From contig CAJUJA010000028.1 of the NCBI GenBank assembly GCA_910586635.1, positions 1 to 15,742 of the forward strand: 15,742 nucleotides of DNA. The letters run 5' to 3'. The translations under genes and the position numbers were made by a program. Position 1 is the first letter of the stretch, and each line of letters starts with the position of its first letter. Source of the stretch: an uncultured Bacilli bacterium (lineage in GTDB: Bacteria; Bacillota_I; Bacilli_A; RF39; UBA660). The notes under the pieces are model-generated. The model saw only the letters and a program-made list of their open reading frames with translations. It did not search any database and had not been told where the DNA came from. Below, one piece after another: positions 1-6,330 of the stretch.

Positions 1-1
1 T

Positions 2-355
2 AATCGTTTTAAATATGCATTTGAAGGAGTAGCGACTGCTTATAAAACAGAACAAAATTTAAGAATTCACACGATTGTTGCTATTTTAGTGGTTATTTTT
101 GGTTTTCTTTTTAAAATTAGCCATTTAGAATGGTTTATTTGTTTAATTCTGATTGGCTTAGTGTTAATGGCTGAATTTTTTAATACAGCACTTGAAAATA
201 TTGTAGATATGATTACTATGGACATTAATCCATATGCTAAAAAAGCCAAAGATATGGCAAGTAGTGGAGTCCTTGCTATGGCTTTGATTTCAGCGATTGT
301 TGGCTTGATTATATTTATTCCTAAATTTATTCATTTAATAGGGGGGGTATTATGA
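2..355 (+). CDS. dgkA: Undecaprenol/diacylglycerol kinase (DgkA family), 5'-partial
   Basis: The reading frame is open from base 2, so the gene begins before the window; 117 residues are visible, about a dozen fewer than a full-length Gram-positive homologue. The family is a small integral-membrane kinase that phosphorylates undecaprenol (or diacylglycerol) in lipid-carrier recycling for cell-wall synthesis. The N-terminal amphipathic segment NRFKYAFEGVATAYKTEQN, with the conserved KTE.N, and the signature ending in NTALENIVDM, which carries the metal/catalytic Glu, are both present. Three hydrophobic segments follow the usual topology. A GTG codon at 89 could be read as a start, but it lies inside the first membrane segment and would remove conserved sequence. 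The stop overlaps the cdd start (ATGA). The dgkA-cdd-era order is the one seen in Bacillus. Confidence 0.93.
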   Translation, partial: NRFKYAFEGVATAYKTEQNLRIHTIVAILVVIFGFLFKISHLEWFICLILIGLVLMAEFFNTALENIVDMITMDINPYAKKAKDMASSGVLAMALISAIVGLIIFIPKFIHLIGGVL

Positions 356-738
356 AAGAAAAATTATTAGAATTACATAAGAATAGTTATGTACCTATTT
401 CTAACTTTCCAGTTTCTGCTTGTGTAGTAACAAAAGATCAAAGACAATATTTTGGTGTCAATGTAGAAGATGCAAGCACAAGAGCCGGAATTTGTGCAGA
501 AAGGGCAGCAATTTTTAATGCTTTAACATCAGGAGTAAAAAAAGGAGAATTTATAGAGTTACATGTTATGGTTTCTTCTGGAAAGATTGGAATGCCTTGT
601 TTTGTTTGTAGGCAAATGATTTATGAAGTTTTTGATAAAGATTGTTTGGTATATTGTTATGATACGAAAGGAAATGTGATATCTCATACTGTAGAAGAGT
701 TATGTCCATATCCTTTTGGGAGTGATGACTTAGTATGA
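352..738 (+). CDS. cdd: Cytidine deaminase
   Basis: A 128-aa protein of the usual length for homotetrameric cytidine deaminase, a cytoplasmic zinc enzyme converting cytidine/deoxycytidine to uridine/deoxyuridine in pyrimidine salvage. Zinc and catalytic residues are visible: C48-A-E50 (E50 is the proton shuttle) and P82-C83-F-V-C86-R-Q. Two family positions differ: the ribose-binding motif usually written NxENAS reads NVEDAS (Asn to Asp at 40), and the residue after the first Cys of the PCxxC motif is Phe where Gly is common. These may shift substrate preference but leave the zinc site intact. It overlaps dgkA by 4 bases upstream and era by 4 bases downstream (ATGA at both), so it is very probably translationally coupled in one operon. 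Confidence 0.93.
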   Translation: MKEKLLELHKNSYVPISNFPVSACVVTKDQRQYFGVNVEDASTRAGICAERAAIFNALTSGVKKGEFIELHVMVSSGKIGMPCFVCRQMIYEVFDKDCLVYCYDTKGNVISHTVEELCPYPFGSDDLV

Positions 739-1622
739 AATGTGGATTTGTAAGTTTAGTAGGAAGACCTAATGTTGGAAAAAGTACCTTACTAAATCAA
801 TTATTAGGGGTGAAGTTAGCAATTACCTCAAACATTAGCGGGACTACAAGAAATGTGATTCAAGGAATTTATAATGATTGTGACTCTCAAATTATTTTTG
901 TAGATACCCCAGGAATTCATAAACCAACTCATAAATTAGGAAATATCATGAATAAAAAAGCCTATCATCATACAGAAGGTGTTGATGTTATCTTATTTTT
1001 GATTGATATAGATAAAGGATTTGGTAGAGGAGATCAATTTATTTTAGATAAAATAAAAGGTAAAGGTGTTCCTATTTTTCTATTATTAAACAAAATAGAT
1101 AAAATCAAAAATAAAGAAATTCTTTTAGAAAAAATCAATCAATTAAAAGAATTATATCCCTTTGAAGAGATGATTCCTATTTCCGCTATTAAAAATGATA
1201 ACATAAATGTGGTAATAGATTGCATTAAAAATTATTTAGATCAAGGAGAAAAAATTTATAGTGAAGATGAACTTACCAATGTTTCTACTAGGTTTATCAT
1301 GGCAGAGTTAGTCAGGGAAAAAATTTTGGAGTTAACAAAAGAAGAAATTCCACATACAGTCACTTGTTATGTAGAAAATTATGAGGAAGATGAAAAAGTA
1401 GTACATATTCAAGTATTAGTCGTAGTAGAAAGAGACAATATCAAAAAAATTATCATTGGTAAAAACGGTTCTATGTTGAAAGAAATTGGAACAAGAGCTA
1501 GAGTGGATATGGAAAAATTTTTAGGTAAAAAAGTATATTTAGAAACCTATGTAAAAACTTTAAAAAATTGGAGAGATCAAGAAAAATATTTCCAAGAACT
1601 AGGTTTTGAGGACGATGAATAA
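735..1622 (+). CDS. era: GTPase Era
   Basis: A 295-aa Era GTPase, which binds the 3' end of 16S rRNA and acts in 30S maturation and cell-cycle control. The GTPase motifs are in order: G1 GRPNVGKS (residues 10-17), G2 around TT37-38, G3 DTPG (57-60), G4 NKID (119-122) and G5 SA (150-151). The C-terminal KH domain has IIIGKNGSMLKEIG and ends in the typical VYLETYVKTLKNWR region. Length equals the family norm (about 300). The start overlaps the cdd stop. It is followed by a 41-base gap and then the short yqzL-like gene, the same neighbour as in Bacillus. Confidence 0.97.
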   Translation: MKCGFVSLVGRPNVGKSTLLNQLLGVKLAITSNISGTTRNVIQGIYNDCDSQIIFVDTPGIHKPTHKLGNIMNKKAYHHTEGVDVILFLIDIDKGFGRGDQFILDKIKGKGVPIFLLLNKIDKIKNKEILLEKINQLKELYPFEEMIPISAIKNDNINVVIDCIKNYLDQGEKIYSEDELTNVSTRFIMAELVREKILELTKEEIPHTVTCYVENYEEDEKVVHIQVLVVVERDNIKKIIIGKNGSMLKEIGTRARVDMEKFLGKKVYLETYVKTLKNWRDQEKYFQELGFEDDE

Positions 1623-1663
1623 AAAAATTAAAAAGTCACCACTATATAAATAGAGGTGATTTT

Positions 1664-1750
1664 ATGAATGATGTAGTTTGGAATTTATTTAAAGAAACAG
1701 GAGATATCAAGTATTATATTTTATTAAAAAATATGAGTAAAAAGAAGTGA
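1664..1750 (+). CDS. YqzL-like micro-protein (28 aa)
   Basis: A 28-codon frame preceded by a good Shine-Dalgarno site (GAGGTGA, 1653-1659) and ending 4 bases before recO. The product MNDVVWNLFKETGDIKYYIL followed by LKNMSKKK matches the N-terminal pattern of Bacillus YqzL (W-x-x-F-x-x-T-G then Y-x-L-x-x), and yqzL occupies this same slot between era and recO in Bacillus. The Bacillus protein is longer (roughly 45-50 aa), so this copy has only the conserved core and a lysine tail. The function of YqzL is unknown. A short inverted repeat (TCACC 1636-1640 with GGTGA 1655-1659) could hide the ribosome site. Identification rests on position plus a short motif. Confidence 0.7.
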   Translation: MNDVVWNLFKETGDIKYYILLKNMSKKK

Positions 1751-1754
1751 TTTT

Positions 1755-2498
1755 ATGAAAATAGAAGAAGTAGAAGGAATCATATTAAGTGAAACCAATT
1801 ATAGTGAATCAAGTAAAATATTAAACATTTTAACCAAAGAGCACAATATCATTGGAGTGATTTCAAAAGGCTGTAGAAACATAAAAAGTAAGTTGAGGGC
1901 AGTTAGTAGAAAACTAGTTTATGGAAAATTTCATATCTATTATAAAGAAAATGGTCTTTCTACTTTAATCAGCGTAGATATCATGAACTCCTTTCATCAT
2001 ATCCTAACGGATTTAAAAACAATATCCTATGCTTCTTATATTATAGATTTAGTGTTGCAAGTATCAAAACAAAATGAGGAAGATAATTTATTCTCTTTAT
2101 TAAAAGCTACTTTATTAAAAACAGAAGAGGGATATGGTGCACATATTTTGATGAGTATAGTAGAATTGAAACTTTTAGATTATTTAGGAGTAAAACCGAT
2201 GATTGATGGTTGTAGTCTTTGTGGAAGTAATAAAAATATTGTTACTATTAGTTCATCAAAGGGAGGATATATTTGTGCTCATTGTTATACAGATGAAGGA
2301 ATGGTAAGTGATAAAACAATCCAATTAGTTAGGATGTTTTATTATGTAGATCTTGAAAAAATTACAAAATTAGAAGTAAGTAGTCATGTATTAAAAGAAA
2401 TTAATTTGTTTTTAGAGGATTATTACGATAGGTACACAGGGCTTTTTTTAAAAAGTAAAAAATTTTTAAAGGAATTAGAAAAAATAGAACAAGTGTAA
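1755..2498 (+). CDS. recO: DNA repair protein RecO
   Basis: A 247-aa RecO, the single-strand annealing and RecR partner that loads RecA onto SSB-coated DNA in the RecFOR pathway. The N-terminal OB-fold segment (EVEGIILSETNYSESSKILN, then VISKGCR) is typical of the family. A zinc site is visible as C153-x-x-C156 and C174-x-x-C177. Length matches the family (about 240-255). The start lies 4 bases after the YqzL-like stop, with only a weak upstream ribosome site (AAGAAGTGA, which overlaps the previous stop), suggesting translational coupling. It lies downstream of era as in Bacillus, with glyS following further on. Confidence 0.95.
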   Translation: MKIEEVEGIILSETNYSESSKILNILTKEHNIIGVISKGCRNIKSKLRAVSRKLVYGKFHIYYKENGLSTLISVDIMNSFHHILTDLKTISYASYIIDLVLQVSKQNEEDNLFSLLKATLLKTEEGYGAHILMSIVELKLLDYLGVKPMIDGCSLCGSNKNIVTISSSKGGYICAHCYTDEGMVSDKTIQLVRMFYYVDLEKITKLEVSSHVLKEINLFLEDYYDRYTGLFLKSKKFLKELEKIEQV

Positions 2499-2539
2499 CA
2501 TCTTTTTTAGAATTCATATAATATAAGAGGTGATAAAAT

Positions 2540-3082
2540 ATGAATATCGATTTATCTAAATTGAGGGATGATATCGTTAATGATTTGAAAATCATCCATA
2601 TTATGAATGGAAACTCTCTAACAAAAGAGGAATATATCAGAGTCTTACAACATATTGCCAATTACTGTTATCAAGAAAAAAGATTTCTTAGAGAAGCAAG
2701 AATAAGAGTTTTTGGGATTCGATTATTATCTATGATTGGAACTTTTAAAAGCAAAAACTTTAAAGAAATTCAAAATGGAGCTAAAGTGATGAGTAAAGGA
2801 GCAAAGACTTCTTCTAAAAACTTTAAAGAGGTATTAAAAGGAGTAAGACTTACTTCTAATTTCTTTACTTTAGAAAATATACAGAATGTAGTTATGCAGC
2901 ATGAAGCTGCTAAAAAATATCATTATGATTACGTTTCTTATACGAGTGATTTTTGTAGTAAAGTGATGTATCCACAAGAAATTAATCCCTTTTTAGAAAG
3001 TGAGAGTTATACAGAATCTATGAAGGAAAATCGTCAAAAAGTCTTAACTTTTTCTAAAAAATATCAAACCAAAACACCATAA
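2540..3082 (+). CDS. Unrecognised 180-aa cytoplasmic protein with internal repeat
   Basis: I do not recognise the family. The start is supported by AGAGGTGAT (2526-2534) six bases upstream of the ATG. There is no signal peptide or clear membrane span; the protein is rich in Lys, Ser and Phe and looks mostly helical. Two similar segments occur 21 residues apart: SKNFKEIQNGAKVMSKG (71-87) and SKNFKEVLKGVRLTSNF (92-108). They also share the DNA stretch aaaaactttaaaga. The stretch before them (Arg-rich, about 48-61) and the repeats make the middle of the protein strongly basic, which could suit nucleic-acid or membrane-surface contact (inference). It sits between recO and the glycine T-box unit. 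The latter has its own promoter, so this gene probably ends the dgkA-recO operon. Confidence 0.75.
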   Translation: MNIDLSKLRDDIVNDLKIIHIMNGNSLTKEEYIRVLQHIANYCYQEKRFLREARIRVFGIRLLSMIGTFKSKNFKEIQNGAKVMSKGAKTSSKNFKEVLKGVRLTSNFFTLENIQNVVMQHEAAKKYHYDYVSYTSDFCSKVMYPQEINPFLESESYTESMKENRQKVLTFSKKYQTKTP

Positions 3083-3098
3083 AAGTATTGTAAATTTC

Positions 3099-3127
3099 TT
3101 GACAGGGTATCAAAAAATTAGTATGAT
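3099..3127 (+). promoter_or_regulatory. Sigma-A-type promoter of the T-box/glyS operon
   Basis: TTGACA at 3099-3104 and TATGAT at 3122-3127 are separated by 17 bases, near-consensus for the housekeeping sigma factor. The expected transcription start is near 3134, directly before the T-box leader. Confidence 0.88.
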
Positions 3128-3133
3128 ACATTT

Positions 3134-3262
3134 AGATAAGTTGTGATGACCAAGAGTGGAATCTTGAACAGCAGTATAAAATAAAGAGATTCTTTTAGAA
3201 TAAGTAAGGTGGAACCGCGGAAATTTTCGTCCTTATGTTATTTCTAGAAGTTTTATTTTTTT
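3134..3262 (+). promoter_or_regulatory. T-box riboswitch, glycine specifier, very short Stem I
   Basis: The T-box core AGGTGGAACCGCGG (3207-3220) is unmistakable; it pairs with the acceptor end of uncharged tRNA. Upstream, a compact stem pairs GTTGT (3140-3144) with ACAGC (3168-3172) and CAAGA (3151-3155) with TCTTG (3162-3166). The loop holds GGA (3158-3160) followed by A, placed as the specifier is in Bacillus glyQS (codon-A-TTCTTGAG there, codon-A-TCTTGAAC here), so the specifier is a glycine codon and agrees with glyS downstream. The leader before the T-box core is only about 73 bases. A helix CTTTTAGAA/TTCTAGAAG (3192-3200/3242-3250), continuing into TAAGG/CCTTA (3205-3209/3231-3235), encloses the core and is followed by a T-rich run (3251-3262), which looks like the terminator. 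Confidence 0.9.
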
Positions 3263-3273
3263 AGGAGGATATG

Positions 3274-3822
3274 ATGAAATTATTTATTGGTTGTAGTTCT
3301 TCTTTAGGGTTAGAAGATAAATATAAGGAATCTACATTAGATCTTGTAGAAAAAATTGCTACCATTCCTGATATCCATTTAGTTCTTGGAACTTCCCATC
3401 AGGAAGAAGGATTAATGGGGATTTGCTATCAGGAGTTTCAAAAAAATAAAAAACAAATTACAGGAATTACTTTAAAAAAGTATCAAGATTTAAAACCTCT
3501 TAAATTAGAACAGATTATTTCAGTAGAAACGACAATGGAGAGAGCAAAAGAAATTTATAAGCAAAGTGATCTTTTCTTATTTCTTCCGGGAGGACTTGGT
3601 ACTTATAGTGAATTGTTATCTTTTATGAGTGAAATAGTAGAAAAAGAAGAGGAAAAGACTATTATTATTTATAATAAAGATTTCTTTTATACTCCAATTA
3701 TTAAAGAGTTATATTTTCTATATAAAAAAGGATTTATTTCCAAAAATATTAACGAATATTGTAAAATAGAAAGTGAAAGTTTAAATATTTTAGATCTGAT
3801 CAAGAAAGAAGGAGAAGTTTAA
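3274..3822 (+). CDS. LOG-family (lysine-decarboxylase-like) protein
   Basis: A 182-aa protein with the two signatures of the LOG/TIGR00725-like Rossmann family: GLMG (46-49) and PGGLGTYSE (105-113), where the Gly-rich loop and Glu form the nucleotide-binding active site. Plant and some bacterial LOG proteins cleave cytokinin nucleoside monophosphates to free base and ribose-5-phosphate; the true substrate in this organism is unknown. Of the tandem ATG codons at 3271 and 3274, the second is preferred because the AGGAGG at 3263-3268 is five bases from it but only two from the first. The gene is the first one behind the T-box, and its stop overlaps the glyS start (TAATG), so its expression should follow tRNA-Gly charging. 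Confidence 0.82.
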   Translation: MKLFIGCSSSLGLEDKYKESTLDLVEKIATIPDIHLVLGTSHQEEGLMGICYQEFQKNKKQITGITLKKYQDLKPLKLEQIISVETTMERAKEIYKQSDLFLFLPGGLGTYSELLSFMSEIVEKEEEKTIIIYNKDFFYTPIIKELYFLYKKGFISKNINEYCKIESESLNILDLIKKEGEV

Positions 3823-5192
3823 TGACAAAATTAACAATGGAAAAGTTAGTCAATTATGCAAAACAATATGGGTTTATATTTCAAGGGAGTGAAATATATG
3901 GAGGATTAGCCAATACTTGGGATTATGGTCCTTTAGGTGCTAGAGTCAAAAATAACATTAAAGATACATGGAGAAAAAGATTTATTCAAGAAAGAATGAA
4001 TGCTTATGAAGTAGATGCTGCCATTCTTATGCATCCAAAAGTTTGGGAAGCAAGTGGACATGTTGAGAGTTTTTCTGATCCACTAATTGATTGTAAGGAA
4101 TGTAAGATGAGACATCGTGCGGATCATTTGATTGAGGAGTTTGATTCTTTGGTAAATGCAGATGGAATGAGCCAAGAAGAGATGATGGAATATATCAAAG
4201 AGCATCATATTCCATGCTCTAATTGTGGGAAGAGTAACTATACAGATATTAGACAATTTAATTTGATGTTTGAAACGCATAGAGGTGTTACAGAAGATGG
4301 TAAAAACAAAGTTTATTTAAGACCTGAAAATGCACAAGGAGAATATGTTAATTTCTTAAATGTTCAAAGAACTACTAGATCAAAACTTCCCTTTAGTATT
4401 GGACAAATTGGAAAAGCATTTAGAAATGAAATTACTCCAGGAAACTTTACTTTTAGAACGATAGAGTTTGAGCAAATGGAATACCAAACTTTTTGTAAAA
4501 AAGGAACTGATTCTGAATTATATCGTTATTTTAAAGAGTATGCTAAACAGTATTTTCTAGATTTAGGTTTAAAAGAAGAAAAATTAAGATTTCATGATCA
4601 TGAAAAATTAGCTCATTATGCTAAAGAAGCGTGCGATATCGAATATCTTTACTCCTTTGGTTGGGGAGAAGTAAATGGAACTCATAATAGAACAGATTAC
4701 GACTTGTCTCGTCATGAGGAGTTTTCTAAAACTTCTTTAGAGTATTTAGATCCAGAAACCAATAAAAAGTATATTCCCTATATTATTGAATCAACAATAG
4801 GAGCTGATCGTTTAACCCTAGCAATATTAGATAATGCTTATTGTGAGGAAACATTAGAAAATGGAGATATTAGAGAAGTAATGAAATTTCATCCAGCAAT
4901 TGCTCCATACAAAGTGGCAGTATTACCTCTTGTTAAAAAGTATCATCATGAAAAAGCGGAGGAAGTTTTTCAGATGCTTTCAAAACATTTTATGACTTCT
5001 TATGATGAAGTTGGTTCTATTGGGAAAAGATATCGAAGGTGTGATGCAGTAGGGACACCATTTTGTATTACGATTGATGATGATACAGTAAATAGTCAAA
5101 CAGTAACAATAAGAGATCGTGATACCATGGAACAAATTACATTACCATTAGATCAAGTAGTAGATTATGTGAAAGAAAGAATTTCTTTTTAG
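3822..5192 (+). CDS. glyS: Glycyl-tRNA synthetase, single-chain (alpha2) type
   Basis: A 456-aa class II synthetase that attaches glycine to tRNA-Gly. This is the dimeric type found in Mollicutes, Staphylococcus and eukaryotes, not the GlyQ/GlyS two-subunit enzyme of Bacillus. Residues seen: the N-terminal block with EIYGGLANTWDYGPLG, a zinc-ribbon-like insert with C91-x-x-C94 and C132-x-x-C135, motif 2 starting at FRNE (200-203) with RTIEFEQMEY after it, and motif 3 GADR (327-330). The C-terminal anticodon-binding domain starts near YKVAVLPL and contains YRRCDAVGTPFCITID. It overlaps the LOG-family stop codon by one base and is under the glycine T-box. Confidence 0.97.
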   Translation: MTKLTMEKLVNYAKQYGFIFQGSEIYGGLANTWDYGPLGARVKNNIKDTWRKRFIQERMNAYEVDAAILMHPKVWEASGHVESFSDPLIDCKECKMRHRADHLIEEFDSLVNADGMSQEEMMEYIKEHHIPCSNCGKSNYTDIRQFNLMFETHRGVTEDGKNKVYLRPENAQGEYVNFLNVQRTTRSKLPFSIGQIGKAFRNEITPGNFTFRTIEFEQMEYQTFCKKGTDSELYRYFKEYAKQYFLDLGLKEEKLRFHDHEKLAHYAKEACDIEYLYSFGWGEVNGTHNRTDYDLSRHEEFSKTSLEYLDPETNKKYIPYIIESTIGADRLTLAILDNAYCEETLENGDIREVMKFHPAIAPYKVAVLPLVKKYHHEKAEEVFQMLSKHFMTSYDEVGSIGKRYRRCDAVGTPFCITIDDDTVNSQTVTIRDRDTMEQITLPLDQVVDYVKERISF

Positions 5193-5204
5193 GAAGTGGG
5201 TATC

Positions 5205-5972
5205 ATGAAACCAGTAATAGGAATTCCTTTGGGATATGAATATTCGACCGAAAAAAGATCTATTTTATATTTAGGTGAGAAAGTTAGAAGAACATTTCAA
5301 AAAGCAGGAGTACAAATCTATCCTATTGTACCTGTACAAGATGTCGATTATATGAAAACAAAAGGAAATGAATTTCTTCCATTAACTGAGGAGGAGAAAA
5401 AACAGATTGATTGGAATCTAGAGAAGTGCGATGGAATATTTTTCCCAGGTGGGTCTAAGTTTACTCCCTATGATCGATATTTATTAGAGTGTACTATCAA
5501 GAAAAAAATTCCAACACTAGGAGTTTGCTTAGGAATGCAGATGATGAGTTGTTATTTAGAAGATGTTAAACTGGAAAAGAATCATGAAGGAAGTTCTCAT
5601 AATCAATTAGACGATAATAAACTTACTCATAAAGTAAAACTAGATTCAACAAGTAAACTTTATGAGATTTTAGGAGTAGACGAATTGATGGTCAATAGTT
5701 TTCATAACTATCACGCTTTAGAAAACCATATTTATAAAACAGTAGGGTATAGTACTGATGGTTTGATAGAAGCATTAGAATTTCCCTCAAATACCTTTCA
5801 TATTGGAGTACAGTGGCATCCAGAGATTAGTTATTCTTTTGATGAGAATTCCAGAAAAATTATTGATTATTTTATAGAAGAAGCTTGCAGATATCAACAG
5901 GATAAAAAGAGTCATTCAATAGTTAATAAAGATATTTCGAGGGAGGATATTTCATTATTAAGTAAAGTGTAA
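5205..5972 (+). CDS. Class-I glutamine-amidotransferase-like hydrolase (peptidase C26 / PuuD family)
   Basis: A 255-aa protein related to gamma-glutamyl-gamma-aminobutyrate hydrolase and other C26 enzymes, which cleave gamma-glutamyl amides. The nucleophile elbow is GVCLGMQ with C108, and the other two triad members are in QWHPE (H205, E207). The N-terminal KPVIGIPLG and the FFPGGSKF segment also match the family. The ATG at 5205 is chosen because AGGAAGTGGG precedes it at good spacing; a GTG at 5196 would lie inside that ribosome site. It follows glyS by 12 bases and has no promoter of its own, so it probably belongs to the T-box operon. Substrate cannot be told from sequence. The C-terminal 30 residues are Lys/Ser-rich and probably disordered. 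Confidence 0.85.
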   Translation: MKPVIGIPLGYEYSTEKRSILYLGEKVRRTFQKAGVQIYPIVPVQDVDYMKTKGNEFLPLTEEEKKQIDWNLEKCDGIFFPGGSKFTPYDRYLLECTIKKKIPTLGVCLGMQMMSCYLEDVKLEKNHEGSSHNQLDDNKLTHKVKLDSTSKLYEILGVDELMVNSFHNYHALENHIYKTVGYSTDGLIEALEFPSNTFHIGVQWHPEISYSFDENSRKIIDYFIEEACRYQQDKKSHSIVNKDISREDISLLSKV

Positions 5973-5976
5973 AAGC

Positions 5977-6005
5977 TTGCTTTTTTTCATTTTGTAGGGT
6001 ATAAT
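5977..6005 (+). promoter_or_regulatory. Probable sigma-A-type promoter
   Basis: TTGCTT (5977-5982), a 17-base spacer and a perfect TATAAT (6000-6005). It begins immediately after the C26 hydrolase stop and lies 24 bases before the next ATG, so it would drive the two-gene unit that follows. The same TTGCTT-17-TATAAT arrangement recurs at 11362-11390. Confidence 0.72.
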
Positions 6006-6028
6006 ATGCAATCAGAAAGAGGGATTGT

Positions 6029-6325
6029 ATGAGTCAAAAAGGAAAAAAAGTATTAACATTTGAAGAAAAAGCGATTGAGTATCATGAAAAAATCTATGAT
6101 ATTGGTAGACCAATTACAGAAGAGGATCATATTTTCTTTTCAGATCAGTCTAATATGGGAAATTGGTTTGAAAAACAAGTTTTGGATTATTATAGAAATT
6201 CTAAGAAATTTCCATATAAATATAGAAATCGACTTTCTGTATTATCCAGTCTATATGAAAGTATAGAAAGTTTAAATCAAGAAAAATATGAGCAGTATGT
6301 ATCAAAAGCAAAGGTAAGAAGGTAA
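6029..6325 (+). CDS. Unrecognised 98-aa protein
   Basis: No family recognised. AGAGGGATT lies just before the ATG and a promoter just upstream. The product is soluble-looking, highly charged and aromatic (many Tyr, Phe, Lys, Glu), with no signal peptide or membrane span, and looks helical in its second half (from about residue 46). It ends in a basic tail (SKAKVRR). A frame in +3 (6060-6266) overlaps but lacks a ribosome site. The stop is five bases from the PgeF-like gene, so the two are probably made together. Confidence 0.75.
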   Translation: MSQKGKKVLTFEEKAIEYHEKIYDIGRPITEEDHIFFSDQSNMGNWFEKQVLDYYRNSKKFPYKYRNRLSVLSSLYESIESLNQEKYEQYVSKAKVRR

Positions 6326-6330
6326 AGAAT

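Noticed and set aside
1656..1759. GTGATTTTATGAA occurring before both the YqzL-like gene and recO
   Set aside because: Both are just SD-plus-start contexts of neighbouring genes; too short to claim a duplication.
2517..2522. TATAAT before the 180-aa gene
   Set aside because: No acceptable -35, and transcription from it would start at or beyond the ribosome site.
5196..5204. In-frame GTG start for the C26 hydrolase, adding three residues
   Set aside because: The GTG lies within the ribosome site that serves the ATG at 5205, and the family begins close to KPVIGI.
5194..5205. AAGTGGGTATCA, also present at 7383-7394
   Set aside because: One copy is an SD/start region and the other a terminator arm; a chance 12-base match is the simplest reading.
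5971..5987. AAAGCTTGCTTTTTTT as a terminator after the C26 hydrolase
   Set aside because: The stem is only 4-5 A/T-rich pairs; it overlaps a better-supported -35 box.
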